From: SOIA01 sp964348015
GTDB taxonomy: Bacteria; Acidobacteriota; Aminicenantia; Aminicenantales; Aminicenantaceae
Direction of reading: 5' to 3'
Length of the DNA stretch: 64,000 nt
Assembly: GCA_964348015.1 (NCBI GenBank)
Contig: CAYGBC010000050.1
Location: forward strand, 186,001-250,000
A program made the position numbers and the translations under genes. Below, one piece after another: positions 32,401-40,837 of the stretch; position 1 is the stretch's first letter; every line of letters begins with the position of its first letter. A model generated the notes under the pieces. That model was not told where the DNA came from. It did not search any database and worked only from the letters and a program-made list of their open reading frames with translations.

Positions 32401-33561
32401 TCAGTTCTTAGCCAGCGGAACGACCTTTTCAGCCGCTTCTTTCATCGTGCCCGCGGGGTGAAACGAGAGCCCTGATTTTTCGAGGATTTTTTTCCCTTCT
32501 TCGACATTAGTCCCTTCGAGCCGGACAACCATCGGCACGTCGAGACGGAGTTCCTTGGCTGCTTTAACGATTCCGTTCGCAACAAGGTCACAGCGAACAA
32601 TGCCTCCAAAGATGTTGATCAAAGCCGCCTTGACGTCCTTATCCGAAACGAGAATTTTGAACGCATTTTGGACGGCCTCCTCCGACACACCGCCCCCGAC
32701 ATCGAGGAAGTTTGCCGGCATACCTCCTGAATGCATGATGATATCCATAGTCGCCATCGCCAATCCGGCACCGTTCACCATGCAGCCGACATTCCCGTCG
32801 AGCTTGATGTAGTTCAAGTTGAATTTCGAGGCCTCGACTTCCAGAGGCTCTTCTTCATCCAGATCCCTCATGTCTTTGATATCTGAATGACGGGGGAGGG
32901 CATTGTCGTCGAAATTCATCTTGGCGTCCAGCGCGAGAACGTCACCCTGCTTGGTCACGAGAAGGGGATTGATTTCTGCCAGGGAGGCATCAGTGGCTTC
33001 AAACGCTCTGTAAAGACTCATGATGAACTTGACGGCTTGCTTAAAAGTTTCTCCGGCAAGCCCCAGATTGAAAGCGAGATTCCGAGCCTGGAAAGAAAGG
33101 AATCCGGTGGCCGGATTGATGTATTCTTTGAAAATCAATTCCGGAGTCTCGGCGGCTACCTTTTCGATCTCGACACCTCCTTCTGAAGATGCCATGACCA
33201 CAGGGGCTTCTTTGGCTCTGTCGATGACGATCCCGATATACAGTTCCCTGTCAATGTCCAGAGCTTCTTCCACAAGGATTCTCTTCACACGTTTTCCCTC
33301 CGGTCCGGTTTGGTGTGTCACCAGGGTCATCCCGATCATTTCCTCGGCGGTTTTCTCAGCTTCCTCTGGGTTTCCGGCCAGCTTGATGCCCCCTCCTTTG
33401 CCTCGGCCGCCCGCATGAATCTGGGCTTTGAGAACGACCTTGGGACCGACCTTCTCTGCGATTTCACGAGCTTTGGAAGGATTATCTGTCACTTCTCCTT
33501 TGGGTATTGAAACGCCATGGCTATTGAGGATTTGTTTGGCTTGATACTCATGAATTTTCAT
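32401..33561 (-). CDS. sucC: Succinate--CoA ligase, beta subunit
   Basis: This 386-residue ATP-grasp protein binds the nucleotide and holds the hinge of the SucCD complex. MKIHEYQAKQILNSHGVSIPKG at the N-terminus, VVLKAQIHAGGRGKGGGIKLA, and AEINPLLVTKQGDVLALDAKMNFDDNAL are family hallmarks; LDVGGGVSEEAVQNAFKILVSD and NIFGGIVRCDLVANGIVKA form the C-terminal ligase domain. Length fits the bacterial family. A gap of 146 bp separates it from the fumarase gene upstream on the same strand. That gap has no clear promoter, so one transcript is likely. Confidence 0.97.
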   Translation of the reverse strand: MKIHEYQAKQILNSHGVSIPKGEVTDNPSKAREIAEKVGPKVVLKAQIHAGGRGKGGGIKLAGNPEEAEKTAEEMIGMTLVTHQTGPEGKRVKRILVEEALDIDRELYIGIVIDRAKEAPVVMASSEGGVEIEKVAAETPELIFKEYINPATGFLSFQARNLAFNLGLAGETFKQAVKFIMSLYRAFEATDASLAEINPLLVTKQGDVLALDAKMNFDDNALPRHSDIKDMRDLDEEEPLEVEASKFNLNYIKLDGNVGCMVNGAGLAMATMDIIMHSGGMPANFLDVGGGVSEEAVQNAFKILVSDKDVKAALINIFGGIVRCDLVANGIVKAAKELRLDVPMVVRLEGTNVEEGKKILEKSGLSFHPAGTMKEAAEKVVPLAKN

Positions 33562-33707
33562 AGTCTCTATCCTTTGTTTAAAACACGCGGTGGCTTACCA
33601 TTTCTATTCAGAGATTAGACAGGAGACGTATTTTTTGAGTCCCGGAATTCAGGCAGAAAAAGAACACGGTCAGATTTCCAGTGCGAGCGCTATGTTCGAC
33701 TCTGCGT

Positions 33708-34262
33708 TTACTCTTTTCTGTATTTCTTCTTTCCTTCTTCATACAGGTCGCCGCCGTACATGTCGTTAATGACTATGCACGGGAAGTCTTTGACCTTGAC
33801 TCGCCTGATTGCCTCAGGACCCAACTCTGGATAAGCAATGACTTCGGCTTCCGTGATGCTTTTGGAGATGAGAGCTCCAGCTCCACCTACGGCCGCGAGA
33901 TAGACAGCCTTGAATTTTTTTAAAGACTCCTTGACTTCCTGGTTTCTGGATCCTTTTCCGATCGTGCCTTTGAGACCGAGGGAATGGAGGATCGGAGCGA
34001 AAGAGTCCATCCTGTAGCTTGTTGTCGGTCCTGCAGAGCCTATCGGGTTTCCCGGGCGGGCAGGAGTGGGCCCCACGTAATAAATAATCTGACCTTTGAC
34101 ATCTATCGGCAGCTCTTTTCCTTCCTCCACGAGTTCGATCAATTTCTTATGAGCGGAGTCTCTTCCTGTATACAGATACCCTGTGATGAAGATCCTGTCT
34201 CCAGCCCTGAGCTTTTCTACGGTTTCGTCTGAAACAGGAGTTTCGATTTTGTGTTCTGCCAT
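33708..34262 (-). CDS. Fumarate hydratase class I, beta subunit (Fe-S hydro-lyase C-terminal domain)
   Basis: This 184-residue protein is the C-terminal half of two-subunit class I fumarases and L-tartrate dehydratases. GPTPARPGNPIGSAGPTTSYRMDSFAP is the diagnostic segment, and GKGSRNQEVKESLKKFKAVYLAAVGGAGALISKSI matches the swivelling beta domain. The [4Fe-4S] cysteines belong to the alpha subunit, which is not in this window. It follows mdh after 5 bp, so fumarase rather than tartrate dehydratase is favoured by context. Oxygen sensitivity of class I enzymes fits an anaerobe. Confidence 0.9.
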   Translation of the reverse strand: MAEHKIETPVSDETVEKLRAGDRIFITGYLYTGRDSAHKKLIELVEEGKELPIDVKGQIIYYVGPTPARPGNPIGSAGPTTSYRMDSFAPILHSLGLKGTIGKGSRNQEVKESLKKFKAVYLAAVGGAGALISKSITEAEVIAYPELGPEAIRRVKVKDFPCIVINDMYGGDLYEEGKKKYRKE

Positions 34263-34267
34263 TCTCC

Positions 34268-35194
34268 TTAGAACTTGAGCAGGCCGATCACTGTACGGAC
34301 CGCGGCTTCTGAACTCTTGATCATTTCTTTCTCTTCGTCATTCAAGTCGATCTCTATGATCTCTTCAACGCCGTTCGCTCCGAGCTTGATCGGGACTCCA
34401 AAATAGAGGTCTTTGATCCCGTATTCGCCCTCAAGATACGCGGCGCAGGGAAGAATTTTTTTCTTATCCTTCACGACGGATTCAACCATTTCCGCGACAG
34501 CGAGTGACGGGGCATAGTACGCACTTCCAGTTTTCAGGTATTTGACGATTTCTCCGCCACCTTTTCGGGTTCTTTCGATTATCGCATCCAGCTTGTCCTG
34601 AGGGATGAAATGCGACACGGGAATTCCCGAGACTGTGGTGTACCGAGCGATCGGAACCATCGTGTCTCCGTGTCCTCCGAGGACGAGCGCTTGGATGCTT
34701 TCGACGGAGACATTGAGTTCCATGGCTAAGAATGTCCGGAAACGAGTGGTGTCCAGGATTCCGGCCATCCCGAAGACTCTGTTTTTCGGAAAGCCGCTGA
34801 CCTTGAAAGCGGTGTAGGCCATCGCGTCCAGAGGGTTCGATACGACGAGCAGCATCGCATCGGGAGAGTGCTTGACGACTTCTTCAGTGACAGGCTTCAC
34901 GATATTGAAATTTGAGTCGACCAGCTCATCCCGGCTCATTCCAGGCTTTCGGGGCTTTCCGGCTGTGATCACAACGATGTCGGAGTTCGCGGTATCCGCA
35001 TAGGAGTTCGTGCCGACGATTGCGGAGTCGTATTTCCCGACTGGTCCGCCTTCGCGAATATCCAGCCCTTTTCCGATGGGCATGTCTTCGATGATGTCCA
35101 GCAGGATAACATCTCCGAGTTCTTTCTCAGCAATCTTGAATGCAGTGACTTCTCCAACGTGTCCGGCTCCGATGACAGTGATTTTTTTCCTCAT
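34268..35194 (-). CDS. mdh: Malate dehydrogenase
   Basis: This 308-residue enzyme interconverts malate and oxaloacetate. The Rossmann motif GAGHVGEVTA is followed by LLDIIEDMP, where the acidic residue after the second strand suggests NAD rather than NADP. The substrate-binding arginines lie in AGKPRKPGMSRDEL and DTTRFRTFLA, and the catalytic histidine in LGGHGDTMVP. It is the lactate-dehydrogenase-like type of MDH; Arg rather than Gln in the RKPGMSR loop supports malate. It opens the row mdh-fum-sucCD behind a promoter about 150 bp upstream, with an AGGAGG ribosome-binding site. Confidence 0.95.
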   Translation of the reverse strand: MRKKITVIGAGHVGEVTAFKIAEKELGDVILLDIIEDMPIGKGLDIREGGPVGKYDSAIVGTNSYADTANSDIVVITAGKPRKPGMSRDELVDSNFNIVKPVTEEVVKHSPDAMLLVVSNPLDAMAYTAFKVSGFPKNRVFGMAGILDTTRFRTFLAMELNVSVESIQALVLGGHGDTMVPIARYTTVSGIPVSHFIPQDKLDAIIERTRKGGGEIVKYLKTGSAYYAPSLAVAEMVESVVKDKKKILPCAAYLEGEYGIKDLYFGVPIKLGANGVEEIIEIDLNDEEKEMIKSSEAAVRTVIGLLKF

Positions 35195-35517
35195 TATTAA
35201 ACCTCCTGTATTTGATTATTAAAGAGAATGAAAATTATTTCATTCGCGTAAATCTTCTTTGCATTTCTAAGAGTTATTTATCCGCTTTTGAGTGACGGGT
35301 GCGCAACGCATAGACCGTTCTTCTGGAAACCCTGCTTAATGAGTATCTGAATATAATTCATAATATTTTTACAGTCAAGAAGAAGTTCATCTGAGACGAA
35401 AAAAAAGACAGGTTCCTGTTCAGAAAGGCTGTGTCTCTTGGAGTCATTCTTGAGGGTTGTGTGAGACAGAATCGTGTCAGACTCAAAATGCCACGTGGCT
35501 GCCCCTCTTCGATCAAT
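35195..35517. other. Gene-free stretch between mdh and icd: long mdh leader
   Basis: This 323-bp gap holds the mdh promoter (35350-35378) and a leader of about 149 nt. The leader has an 8-bp hairpin (GAATGAAA 35226-35233 with TTTCATTC 35238-35245) just upstream of the mdh ribosome-binding site. I recognise no known riboswitch. The rest, 35380-35517, is downstream of icd and shows no clear terminator. Confidence 0.4.
35350..35378 (-). promoter_or_regulatory. Sigma-70-type promoter of the mdh-fum-sucCD row
   Basis: On the minus strand: TTGACT (35378-35373), 17-bp spacer, TATATT (35355-35350). The predicted start near 35343 leaves an unusually long leader of about 149 nt before mdh. Confidence 0.55.
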
Positions 35518-36714
35518 CTATTTGGTAAAACCTTCCCACTTCTTCTTTAAATTTGGATCTTGTATTGTTTCCATCAGATATTCGGCGAGTTCTGCGCCTG
35601 TCGCGCCCGTATCCCGGCCTGTGAGAACCAGTTTTTTCTCGTATTGACCACAGACGTCTAAAGCCATTTCCAGCTTTTTCGCTCTATCCGGATACCCGAT
35701 GTGATTGATCAGCATCGAGGCGGCCCGGATCATGCTGGAGGGGTCCGCGTATTGGGCCCGGCCTTCTTTGACCATGCGGGGAGCAGAACCGTGAATGGCT
35801 TCGAACATCGCATACCGCTTTCCGATATTGGCGCTTCCGGCGGTCCCGACTCCTCCCTGGAATTCGGCGGCTTCGTCAGTCAGGATATCTCCGTAGAGAT
35901 TGGGGAGTACGACTACCTTGAATTGAGTTCTGCGCTTGGGATCGACGAGTTTTGCGGTCATGATATCGATGTACCAGTCGTCGACCTCGACTTCAGGATA
36001 TTCCTTGGCGATCTTGTAGCCGATATCCAGGAATTTGCCATCCGATGTCTTGACCACATTCGCCTTGGTCACGATGGTCACTCGGTTGATGTTGTTCTTT
36101 TTCGCATGTTCAAAAGCCAGGCGGATGATCCTCTCAGCGCCCTGGGAGGTGATGACTTTAAAATCTATGGCGAGATCTTCCGTGACGTTGATTCCCTTGC
36201 TTCCCATGATGTAGGCGCCTTCAGTGTTTTCTCGAAAGAACATCCAGTCGATCCCTTCCTTGGGGACTTTGACCGGCCTGACATTGGCGAAAAGGTCCAG
36301 ATAGCGCCGCATAGACACATTGCAGCTCTCAATGTTGGGCCAGGGGTCGCCTCTTCTTGGGGTGGTGGTGGGGCCCTTGAGGGTGACGTGACACTTTTTA
36401 ATCTCTTCCAGGACATCATCCGGAATGGACTTGTTCTGCTCGGCACGGTTCTCGATCGTCAATCCTTCGATGTTGCGGATCTCAACTTTTCCACTTTTAA
36501 TTTCCTCTTGGAGCATGAACTCGAGGACTTTTCGCGCCTCAGCGGCTATGTAAGGACCGATCCCGTCTCCGCCGATGATTCCGATTATTATCGGTTTTAC
36601 CTGGGAGTAATCGATCCAATCTTGAGCCTTCTTCATAGCTTCCACGCGGTTGAGTTGTTCTTCGACAATCTGTCCAAAGTATTCTTTGGCTTTGTCGACA
36701 GCTGAATTACCCAT
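35518..36714 (-). CDS. icd: Isocitrate dehydrogenase (isocitrate/isopropylmalate family)
   Basis: This 398-residue enzyme oxidatively decarboxylates isocitrate to 2-oxoglutarate. IGGDGIGPYIAAEARKVL is the N-terminal signature. The phosphate loop SCNVSMRRYLDLFANVRPVK binds substrate with its arginines, and PNLYGDILTDEAAEFQGGVGTAGSANIG is the dehydrogenase signature. HGSAPRMVKEGRAQYADPSSMIRAA forms the cofactor loop. I start at ATG 36714, which a GGGAGGA site precedes; the frame to 36804 is only an upstream extension. Cofactor preference (NAD or NADP) is not decided by eye. It is divergent from acnB, whose product it uses. Confidence 0.93.
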   Translation of the reverse strand: MGNSAVDKAKEYFGQIVEEQLNRVEAMKKAQDWIDYSQVKPIIIGIIGGDGIGPYIAAEARKVLEFMLQEEIKSGKVEIRNIEGLTIENRAEQNKSIPDDVLEEIKKCHVTLKGPTTTPRRGDPWPNIESCNVSMRRYLDLFANVRPVKVPKEGIDWMFFRENTEGAYIMGSKGINVTEDLAIDFKVITSQGAERIIRLAFEHAKKNNINRVTIVTKANVVKTSDGKFLDIGYKIAKEYPEVEVDDWYIDIMTAKLVDPKRRTQFKVVVLPNLYGDILTDEAAEFQGGVGTAGSANIGKRYAMFEAIHGSAPRMVKEGRAQYADPSSMIRAASMLINHIGYPDRAKKLEMALDVCGQYEKKLVLTGRDTGATGAELAEYLMETIQDPNLKKKWEGFTK

Positions 36715-36873
36715 AATTATTCCTCCCGTTAAAAAAAATGAATTCTCAGAAATGGTAGAATGAAACAGTTGAAACATCTTATAATTTTTCTTTGCGAAAA
36801 TCAACTCAAGGCATAAAAAAAATCAGACGAAGTTGAGAAGAGAGCCTAAACAAGGTAACTGAGAAAATTATTT

Positions 36874-36902
36874 TTGACAAATCTCCTCAAACATTCTATA
36901 CA
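36874..36902 (+). promoter_or_regulatory. Consensus sigma-70 promoter of acnB
   Basis: TTGACA (36874-36879), 17-bp spacer, TATACA (36897-36902). The predicted start is near 36909, with a GGGAGA site before the ATG at 36943. Confidence 0.65.
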
Positions 36903-36942
36903 GTATACTGCTGAACATCAGAACCTCCAGGGAGACTGAGCC

Positions 36943-39477
36943 ATGTTGAATTCCTATTTTAAACACGAAACCGAGCGCCAGAAGCAGGGAATACCACCGC
37001 TGCCGTTAAGCCCAGAGTTGACTGCGGAAGTCTGTCAGCTTTTAGAGAAGCCCCCCAAAGGGAAACAGAAAGCTCTTCTCAGCCTTTTAGAGAACCGCGT
37101 GGCGCCAGGTGTGGACCCGGCCGCACAGGTCAAAGCCGCGTGGCTGGCCAAGATTGCTCAAGAAAAGGCGTCTTCCCCTGCTGTGTCACGGGAAAAAGCG
37201 GTGTTTTTGCTGGGCACGATGTTGGGGGGATACAACGTGGAGGCATTGATCGGGCTTTTGGGAGATAAGGAGATGGCTGGCGAAGCTGTAAAGGCTCTGA
37301 AACAGATCATCCTTGTCTACAGTGCGTTTGATGAGATCGCTGAGATGGCGAGAAACAACTCTTGTGCAAAAGATGTGTTGACATCCTGGGCCAATGGCGA
37401 ATGGTTTCTCTCGAAGCCGACTTTTCCTGAAAAGTTATCCGTGAGGGCATTCAAGGTCGAAGGTGAAGTGAACACGGATGATCTGTCGCCTGCGAAATAT
37501 GCCTGGAGCCGACCGGATATTCCTCTTCATGCTTTATCGATGGGAGAGACGCGGTTTCCCGGAGGGATTGAGACCATCCGTCAATTCAGGAAGGAATCTC
37601 CTGTGGCCTTTGTCGCAGATGTGGTCGGGACCGGTTCATCGAGAAAATCTGCCACAAATTCACTTCTCTGGCATATCGGAGAGGACATCCCTTATGTTCC
37701 GAACAAGCGGAGAGGAGGAGTTGTCCTGGGCGGACTTATCGCACCGATTTTTTTCAATACGGTTGAGGATTCAGGAGGACTTCCCTTGCTGTGTGATGTG
37801 ACCAAGATAAAAACCGGTGACATTATTACGATCGATGCTGAATCCGGGAACATTCTGAATGAGAGCGGAGAGACGGTCTCTTCTTTCGAATTTCAGCCGC
37901 TGACTCTTAAGGATGAGTTCCGGGCTGGAGGGCGTCTTTTTCTGATAATCGGACGTTCGTTGACAGAAAAAGCCCGCAAGGTGCTCGGGATGCCTGAGGC
38001 AGACTTTTTCACGAAACTGGAAAATCCTGCACCGAAGAAAGGACAGGGGTACTCTCTGGCACAGAAAATTGTGGGACGCGCTTGCGGAAAGAAAGGAATC
38101 CTTCCCGGTTCAGCGGTGGAACCGAAGATGACGACTGTGGCTTCTCAGGATACGACAGGTCCGATGACAGCCGATGAATTGAAAGAACTGGCCTGTATGG
38201 AATTTCAGGCGGGCCTTTTTATGCAGTCGTTTTGTCATACGGCAGCGTATCCGAAGCTCTCAGATGTTCAAATGCATAAATCTCTTTCCCGGTTCATCAC
38301 CGAACGGAAGGGGGTGGCCTTTAGACCCGGAGACGGGATCCTGCATTCCTGGTTGAACCGACTATTGATCCCGGACACCATGGGTACAGGTGGGGATTCT
38401 CACACACGTTTCCCGATCGGGCTCAGTTTCCCGGCAGGCTCCGGGCTTGTCGCTTTTGCGGGCACTCTTGGTTTCATGCCTCTGGACATGCCGGAATCAG
38501 TCCTCGTGAAATTTAAAGGGAAGATCAATCCGGGAATTACTCTCAGGGACGTTGTGAATGCCATCCCTTATTTCGCCATTGAAAAAGGGTTGCTGACAGT
38601 CGAGAAAGAGGGAAAAAAGAATGTCTTCAACGGTCGAATACTCGAAATGGAAGGGCTTCCCAACCTGGAGGTGGAACAGGCATTCGAGTTGACAGATGCA
38701 ACGGCGGAACGTTCTGCCGCAGGAGGAACCATTGCTCTCAATTCAGAGAGCGCAGCCCGATTTTTGCGCAGCAATATCGCTTTGATGGAAAAGTTGATAG
38801 AGGACGGGTATCAGGATGCCACAACTTTAGCGAAAAGGATTGAAGCCTGCAGAAACTGGATTGAAAATCCTGCGCTCATGAACAGAGACGCGAATGCCGA
38901 ATACGCCGCAGTCCTTGAAATTGACCTGGCTGCGATTCAAGAGCCGATTCTGGCTTGCCCGAATGATCCAGATGATGTGAAACTCCTTTCTGAGGTGGCG
39001 GGTGATAGTATCGATGAAATCTTCATCGGCTCCTGCATGACCAACATCGGGCATTTCAGAGCGGCGGGAAAGATTTTTGAAGGAGCCGGGTACTTGGATA
39101 CACGGATTTGGCTGACTCCTCCGACCAAGATGGACAGGACTCAACTGATGAGAGAAGGATATTATTCCATTTTCACCGGCGTGGGCGCGCGGACAGAGAT
39201 CTCCGGGTGTTCCCTGTGTATGGGAAATCAAGCCAGAGTTTATCCCGGAGCGAATGTCATCTCGACTTCCACCCGAAACTTCGATAACCGAATGGGAGAT
39301 GGCGCGCGTGTCTATCTGGGATCCGCAGAGCTGGCGGCGGTGGCCGCGCTTTCCGGCAAGCTGCCGACGTCAGAAGAATACTTTGCCATCATGAAAGAGA
39401 AGATCATACCGAATCGGAATGAGATCTACAGGTATCTCCAGTTTGATGAGATGGAAGATCTCTCTCTGGAGTACTGA
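36943..39477 (+). CDS. acnB: Aconitate hydratase B
   Basis: This 844-residue [4Fe-4S] enzyme interconverts citrate and isocitrate. It has the AcnB order: N-terminal HEAT-like domain (about residues 1-160), the swivel domain (starting FKVEGEVNTDDLSPAKYAWSR), then the Fe-S catalytic domains. Cluster cysteines lie in FIGSCMTNIGHFRAAGKIF and ISGCSLCMGNQARVYPGANVISTSTRNFDNRMGDGA. DTMGTGGDSHTRFPIGLSFPAGSG is the substrate/cluster-binding region. It has its own consensus promoter and faces away from icd, so the two consecutive TCA steps share the intervening regulatory region. An SDR gene follows after 44 bp. Confidence 0.96.
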   Translation: MLNSYFKHETERQKQGIPPLPLSPELTAEVCQLLEKPPKGKQKALLSLLENRVAPGVDPAAQVKAAWLAKIAQEKASSPAVSREKAVFLLGTMLGGYNVEALIGLLGDKEMAGEAVKALKQIILVYSAFDEIAEMARNNSCAKDVLTSWANGEWFLSKPTFPEKLSVRAFKVEGEVNTDDLSPAKYAWSRPDIPLHALSMGETRFPGGIETIRQFRKESPVAFVADVVGTGSSRKSATNSLLWHIGEDIPYVPNKRRGGVVLGGLIAPIFFNTVEDSGGLPLLCDVTKIKTGDIITIDAESGNILNESGETVSSFEFQPLTLKDEFRAGGRLFLIIGRSLTEKARKVLGMPEADFFTKLENPAPKKGQGYSLAQKIVGRACGKKGILPGSAVEPKMTTVASQDTTGPMTADELKELACMEFQAGLFMQSFCHTAAYPKLSDVQMHKSLSRFITERKGVAFRPGDGILHSWLNRLLIPDTMGTGGDSHTRFPIGLSFPAGSGLVAFAGTLGFMPLDMPESVLVKFKGKINPGITLRDVVNAIPYFAIEKGLLTVEKEGKKNVFNGRILEMEGLPNLEVEQAFELTDATAERSAAGGTIALNSESAARFLRSNIALMEKLIEDGYQDATTLAKRIEACRNWIENPALMNRDANAEYAAVLEIDLAAIQEPILACPNDPDDVKLLSEVAGDSIDEIFIGSCMTNIGHFRAAGKIFEGAGYLDTRIWLTPPTKMDRTQLMREGYYSIFTGVGARTEISGCSLCMGNQARVYPGANVISTSTRNFDNRMGDGARVYLGSAELAAVAALSGKLPTSEEYFAIMKEKIIPNRNEIYRYLQFDEMEDLSLEY

Positions 39478-39521
39478 ACACTGCGCAATATGCAGCGCGA
39501 GCTTTTCTCGGAGGAAGTCCG

Positions 39522-40280
39522 ATGATTGACTTGAACGGTAAAAGAGCTTTGATTACAGGAGGCTCCCGGGGAATCGGCCGGGCCACAGCCATTCTGTTTG
39601 CCAAAGCGGGATGCGATGTGGCGATAAACTACCTGACCAAAAAAAAGGAGGCCGAAGAAGTGGGGAAAAAGATCGAACGACTCGGTCAGGAATGTCTCGT
39701 GTTCAAGGCAGATGTTTCAAAAAAGAATGAGGTTGAGGCGGTCGTGAGAAACGTGATCGAAGATTGGGAACAGATAGACGTTTTGGTGAACAATGCAGGC
39801 ATCTGGACCTACGGAGAAATGGGCAGCATGACAGAGGAAGTCTGGAAAAAAACAATGAAAATAAATTTGGATGGAGTCTTTTACGCCTGCAATGCCGTCA
39901 TTCCATTCATGAAAAAGAAAAAGAGTGGCGGAATCATCAATGTTTCATCCACCGCGGCAGTCAGAGGAGAGGCTTTTCATTCCCACTATGCCGCCAGTAA
40001 AGGGGCCGTTGTCTCTCTGACGAAGTCTCTTGCTGCGGAATTAGCGGCCCATAATATCCGCGTCAATTGCGTGGCCCCTGGTTGGGTGGATACGGATATG
40101 TGCTCTGAAATTTTCAGTGATCTGGATTATCGGAGAAAGATTCAAGAGTCTATCCCTTTGCAAAGAATCCCACCGCCGGAGGACATTGCCGGTCCGATCT
40201 TGTTTCTGGCTTCAGATCTGGCGAGGCACATCACAGGAGAAATTCTCAATGTCAACGGTGGGTCTGTTCTTTGTGCTTGA
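39522..40280 (+). CDS. Short-chain dehydrogenase/reductase (SDR) family oxidoreductase
   Basis: This 252-residue protein is a classical SDR. TGGSRGIGRATAILFAKAG binds the nucleotide, NNAGIW follows, and the catalytic set is Ser in INVSSTAAV, Tyr-x-x-x-Lys in SHYAASKGAVV. The C-terminus PLQRIPPPEDIAGPILFLASDLARHITGEILNVNGG is typical of FabG-like enzymes. FabG (3-oxoacyl-ACP reductase) is one possibility, but no fatty-acid synthesis genes are near. A GGAGGAAG site precedes the ATG. It could join the acnB transcript. Substrate unknown. Confidence 0.9.
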   Translation: MIDLNGKRALITGGSRGIGRATAILFAKAGCDVAINYLTKKKEAEEVGKKIERLGQECLVFKADVSKKNEVEAVVRNVIEDWEQIDVLVNNAGIWTYGEMGSMTEEVWKKTMKINLDGVFYACNAVIPFMKKKKSGGIINVSSTAAVRGEAFHSHYAASKGAVVSLTKSLAAELAAHNIRVNCVAPGWVDTDMCSEIFSDLDYRRKIQESIPLQRIPPPEDIAGPILFLASDLARHITGEILNVNGGSVLCA

Positions 40281-40343
40281 AATCGCTTGCGAAATTCTGT
40301 TTATTTTGATAATACTAAATGAGGATGTCAGAAGGAGGCCTCC

Positions 40344-40610
40344 ATGGAGGAAGAAATTGGAAAAATTACCCATTATTTTTCCAAAATAAACGTCGGTGTT
40401 CTGGAGTTGTCCAAGGGAGAACTTCATGTCGGCGACACCATTCATATCAAAGGACATACCTCTGATTTTTACCAGAAAGTCGAATCCATGCAGGTGGAAC
40501 ACAGTCCAGTAGACACAGCCAAGCCTGGTGAGCCGGTCGGGATTAAGGTCGAAAGCCCGGTCAGAGAGAATGACGTCATTTTTAAAGTCACAGAAGATCA
40601 AGACGCCTGA
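40344..40610 (+). CDS. EF-Tu domain II-like small protein (translation elongation factor-like)
   Basis: This 88-residue protein resembles the beta-barrel domain II of translational GTPases standing alone, with no GTPase domain. VLELSKGELHVGDTIHIKGHTSDFYQKVESMQVEHSPVDTAKPGEPVGIKV is the barrel; small free-standing proteins of this type exist in archaea and anaerobic bacteria, with unknown function. AAGGAGG precedes the ATG. It lies 63 bp after the SDR gene and upstream of methylmalonyl-CoA mutase. The role is not known; an RNA- or ribosome-related one is only inference. Confidence 0.75.
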   Translation: MEEEIGKITHYFSKINVGVLELSKGELHVGDTIHIKGHTSDFYQKVESMQVEHSPVDTAKPGEPVGIKVESPVRENDVIFKVTEDQDA

Positions 40611-40696
40611 GGCGAGAAAAAAGAACTCCTTTCTTCAAGAATAGTTCCTGGAGTCTTGGAATTATTGATTTTTCAGGGGGAGGAGTCGTCACGAAA

Positions 40697-40810
40697 ATCA
40701 TGCCCTTTAGAGGTGATGATAAAAGGTGAAAAATCACCCCCTTATATCACCCTCTCAGGCGATTGACCGCAAGAGTTACCTCTGGCAGGATATGTTGACG
40801 CCTGAAGGGA
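40697..40810 (+). promoter_or_regulatory. Structured intergenic leader before methylmalonyl-CoA mutase
   Basis: A 9-bp bulged stem (40709-40717 with 40746-40755) encloses a perfect GGTGA-AAAA-TCACC hairpin (40725-40738). It is followed by a second 7-bp stem TCAGGCG/CGCCTGA (40755-40761 with 40799-40805), which ends about 30 nt before the TTG start at 40838. I do not recognise a cobalamin riboswitch or other known class. It may be a regulatory leader or a terminator-like fold of the previous gene. Confidence 0.3.
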
Positions 40811-40837
40811 ATTCTGCATTCCTGAGGTGAAGAACGC

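Noticed and set aside
35701..36705. 334-codon plus-strand frame inside icd
   Set aside because: It lies wholly antisense to a well-supported gene and its translation has no recognisable domain.
36715..36804. Longer N-terminus for isocitrate dehydrogenase
   Set aside because: The added residues do not resemble the family and a GGGAGGA site directly precedes the ATG at 36714.
40611..40837. Cobalamin riboswitch before methylmalonyl-CoA mutase
   Set aside because: The conserved B12-box core could not be found, although the region is structured.
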